From positions 1 to 14,117 of the forward strand of contig PHDR01000029.1 in assembly GCA_002841035.1 (NCBI GenBank): a DNA stretch of 14,117 nt. The letters are read 5' to 3'. Position 1 is the stretch's first letter. Each line of letters starts with the position of its first letter. This DNA is from Bacteroidetes bacterium HGW-Bacteroidetes-12 (GTDB lineage Bacteria; Bacteroidota; Bacteroidia; Flavobacteriales_E; Vicingaceae). Below the pieces are notes generated by a model that ran no database searches, had not been told where the DNA came from, and saw nothing but the letters and a program-made list of their open reading frames with translations. Positions 12,490-14,117 of this stretch are shown here, in pieces. The position numbers and the translations under genes are program-made.

Positions 12490-14117
12490 ATGCAAAAAAT
12501 AACATTCAAATTCAGCTACATTTTATTGGTAGCATTTATAAACACTTTTTTAATTCAATGTTCTTCACCAAACAGCGTATCTGAGGATAACAACACCCGT
12601 CAGCCAGTATTGGTTTATGCCAAAGGCGATGTGTATAAAGAAGAATGGAAAGTAGTTGACTCTCTAGAGCAAAATGGCTTAACCAAATCTGCACTTGACG
12701 AAGTAGTAAGCATTGCCAAAAAAGCTGCTGCTGAAAATAATCATGAGCAAATTGTAAAAACACTTATCGTAAAAGCTAAGTTGCAAAGTTATGTAGAAGA
12801 AAATGCTTTTGTAAAAACCCTTAACGAATTAGATAGCGTTGCTAAAGTTGCTGAATACCCCTTAAGTCCAATGCTTCACTCCATTATTGGAGAATTGTAT
12901 TGGATGTATTACCAAAATAACCGATGGAAATTTTATAATCGTTCGGCTACTACCAATTTTGAAAACAACGATATTAACACTTGGGATTTGAAAAAAATTA
13001 CCACCGAAACCATTAAACACTATCAACTTTCCATTAAAAACATCGATAGTTTAAAAAGAACACCTATTGAAACATTTAATGAAATTATCATTGAGAAAAA
13101 CGCACGAAATTATCGTCCTACTTTATATGATTTTTTAGCTCACCGAGCCATTGATTTCTTTATGAACGAAGAACCCAACATTACCAAACCAGTATATGAA
13201 TTTGCCTTAGATGATTCTTCTTACATCTTGCCCTTTACTACTTTTTCCAACTTAACCATTCAATCAAAAGATTCGCTTTCGTTAAAATATTATGCGTTGC
13301 AAACCCTGCAAAATTTGACCAATATTCACATTAACGATTCTAATCCAACTGCATTAATAGATATTGAACTAAAACGACTAAAATTTGTAAAAAGTCATGC
13401 GGCTTTCGATAATGCTGATACGCTTTATTATAAAGCTTTATCAAAATTATACATACGGTTTCCTGAAGATACTTCTTCAGCTGAAGTAGTTTATGAAATG
13501 GCAAAAGTGTATCAAGCTCGTGGAAATGCTTTTAACCCCAACGAACCTGATAAATACAAATGGGATTTAAAAACTGCCATGAATATGTGCAAAAATGCCA
13601 TTAAAAAATATCCTGACACTTACGGAGCAGATTTATGCAAGCAGTTAGAAAATGAATTGAACAAAAAATCCTTAAACGTAAAAACTGAAACGGCTAATAT
13701 TCCCAACCAGCCTTTAAAAGCATTAATTTCTTACAAAAATTTAGATACTGTTTTTCATAAATTGGTAAAAGTAGATTATGATGATTTTAAAAAATGGAAT
13801 GAGAATAATGATAGTGAAAAAAGACTCGAAAAACTACTTTCTTCCAAATTAATGCAAGAATGGAAAACTACACTGCCCAATGATGGCGACTACAGAGAAC
13901 ATTCGGGAGAAATAAAAATTGATGCTTTAGAAAAAGGCTTTTATGTATTGTTAACTTCCACCACCAATGTTTTTCATTTCTATAAAGAAGCTGTTGCCCT
14001 TTCTCCATTTTGGGTAAGCAATATCAGTTACCTAACAAGAAGAAACACCAGCGAAGCCATGGAATTTTTTGTGATGGATAGAAATTCAGGAAAGCCTTTA
14101 CAAGATGTTTCGGCAAA
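12490..14117 (+). CDS. Alpha-2-macroglobulin-like lipoprotein, N-terminal part (cut by window edge)
   Basis: From the ATG at 12490 there are 542 open codons with no stop before the window ends. The leader MQKITFKFSYILLVAFINTFLIQC puts a probable lipidated cysteine at residue 24 (Gln at -1 is unusual for a lipobox). The visible part is the helical N-terminal region of the large Bacteroidetes alpha-2-macroglobulin-like proteins. Its markers are LHSIIGELYWMYYQNNRW, PTLYDFLAHRAIDFF (about 216-230), repeats resembling TPR helices (VVYEMAKVYQARGNAF, about 334-349), then beta-rich sequence SGEIKIDALEKGFYVLL, SPFWVSNISYL and EFFVMDRNSGKPLQDV at the end, the start of a macroglobulin-type domain. Full members are usually close to 2000 residues. 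Bacterial versions are thought to trap proteases in the periplasm or at the cell surface. The thioester region is not in the window. Confidence 0.8.
   Translation, partial: MQKITFKFSYILLVAFINTFLIQCSSPNSVSEDNNTRQPVLVYAKGDVYKEEWKVVDSLEQNGLTKSALDEVVSIAKKAAAENNHEQIVKTLIVKAKLQSYVEENAFVKTLNELDSVAKVAEYPLSPMLHSIIGELYWMYYQNNRWKFYNRSATTNFENNDINTWDLKKITTETIKHYQLSIKNIDSLKRTPIETFNEIIIEKNARNYRPTLYDFLAHRAIDFFMNEEPNITKPVYEFALDDSSYILPFTTFSNLTIQSKDSLSLKYYALQTLQNLTNIHINDSNPTALIDIELKRLKFVKSHAAFDNADTLYYKALSKLYIRFPEDTSSAEVVYEMAKVYQARGNAFNPNEPDKYKWDLKTAMNMCKNAIKKYPDTYGADLCKQLENELNKKSLNVKTETANIPNQPLKALISYKNLDTVFHKLVKVDYDDFKKWNENNDSEKRLEKLLSSKLMQEWKTTLPNDGDYREHSGEIKIDALEKGFYVLLTSTTNVFHFYKEAVALSPFWVSNISYLTRRNTSEAMEFFVMDRNSGKPLQDVSA

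Noticed and set aside
12357..12584. Open frame before and inside the start of the macroglobulin gene
   Set aside because: It overlaps the signal peptide of a better gene in another frame and covers repeats.
1..14117. tRNA, rRNA, CRISPR array, riboswitch or prophage
   Set aside because: No cloverleaf, regularly spaced repeat array, known riboswitch core or phage gene could be recognised by eye on either strand.

Overview
The window looks like ordinary chromosome from a low-GC member of the Bacteroidota, most likely a flavobacterium-like organism. The signs are AT-rich codon use, almost no Shine-Dalgarno sequences, promoters of the Bacteroidetes form (TTG/TTTG, about 19 bases, TAnnTTTG), many lipoprotein signal peptides, and proteins typical of the phylum (a short TonB, an alpha-2-macroglobulin-like lipoprotein). 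The conserved purN / acpP-fabF-rnc neighbourhood points the same way. I see no phage, insertion sequence, CRISPR array, tRNA or rRNA, and no convincing new multi-gene system.

Layout. Positions 1-322 (minus) hold the N-terminal part of an energy transducer TonB cut by the window edge. A small lipoprotein (468-929) and a YyaL/SSP411-type thioredoxin-fold protein with a lipoprotein leader (1106-3226) follow, separated by a palindromic dispersed-repeat fragment. Then comes an RseP-type site-2 protease (3321-4655). Its reading frame is complete, but the first zinc-binding histidine of HExxH is aspartate. The 395-base gap after it (4656-5050) holds a large inverted repeat, a third degenerate copy of the same repeat, and a promoter whose -7 box sits in the loop of a perfect palindrome. 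That promoter serves an unknown secreted protein (5051-5878) and a polysaccharide deacetylase (5886-6509).

The deacetylase converges on and overlaps purN (6489-7061, minus). purN diverges from the fatty-acid / RNA-processing operon acpP-fabF-rnc-unknown (7270-9904), which is very tightly packed. Within it rnc starts at a TTG directly abutting the fabF stop in the same frame, and the last gene overlaps rnc by one base. The operon converges on a small lipoprotein (9911-10336, minus) through a palindrome containing both stop codons. A secreted cyclophilin (10406-11077) diverges from that lipoprotein. A repeat-rich spacer with a strong terminator-like hairpin precedes pheS (11255-12280). After another repeat-rich spacer comes the 5' part of an alpha-2-macroglobulin-like lipoprotein (12490 to the window end).

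Most genes are housekeeping: purine and fatty-acid synthesis, RNA processing, tRNA charging, and envelope maintenance. The best points for a second look are the altered RseP active site, the alternative starts of the YyaL-like protein, the fabF/rnc junction, and the intergenic inverted repeats. All family assignments were made by reading motifs by eye, without database searches.
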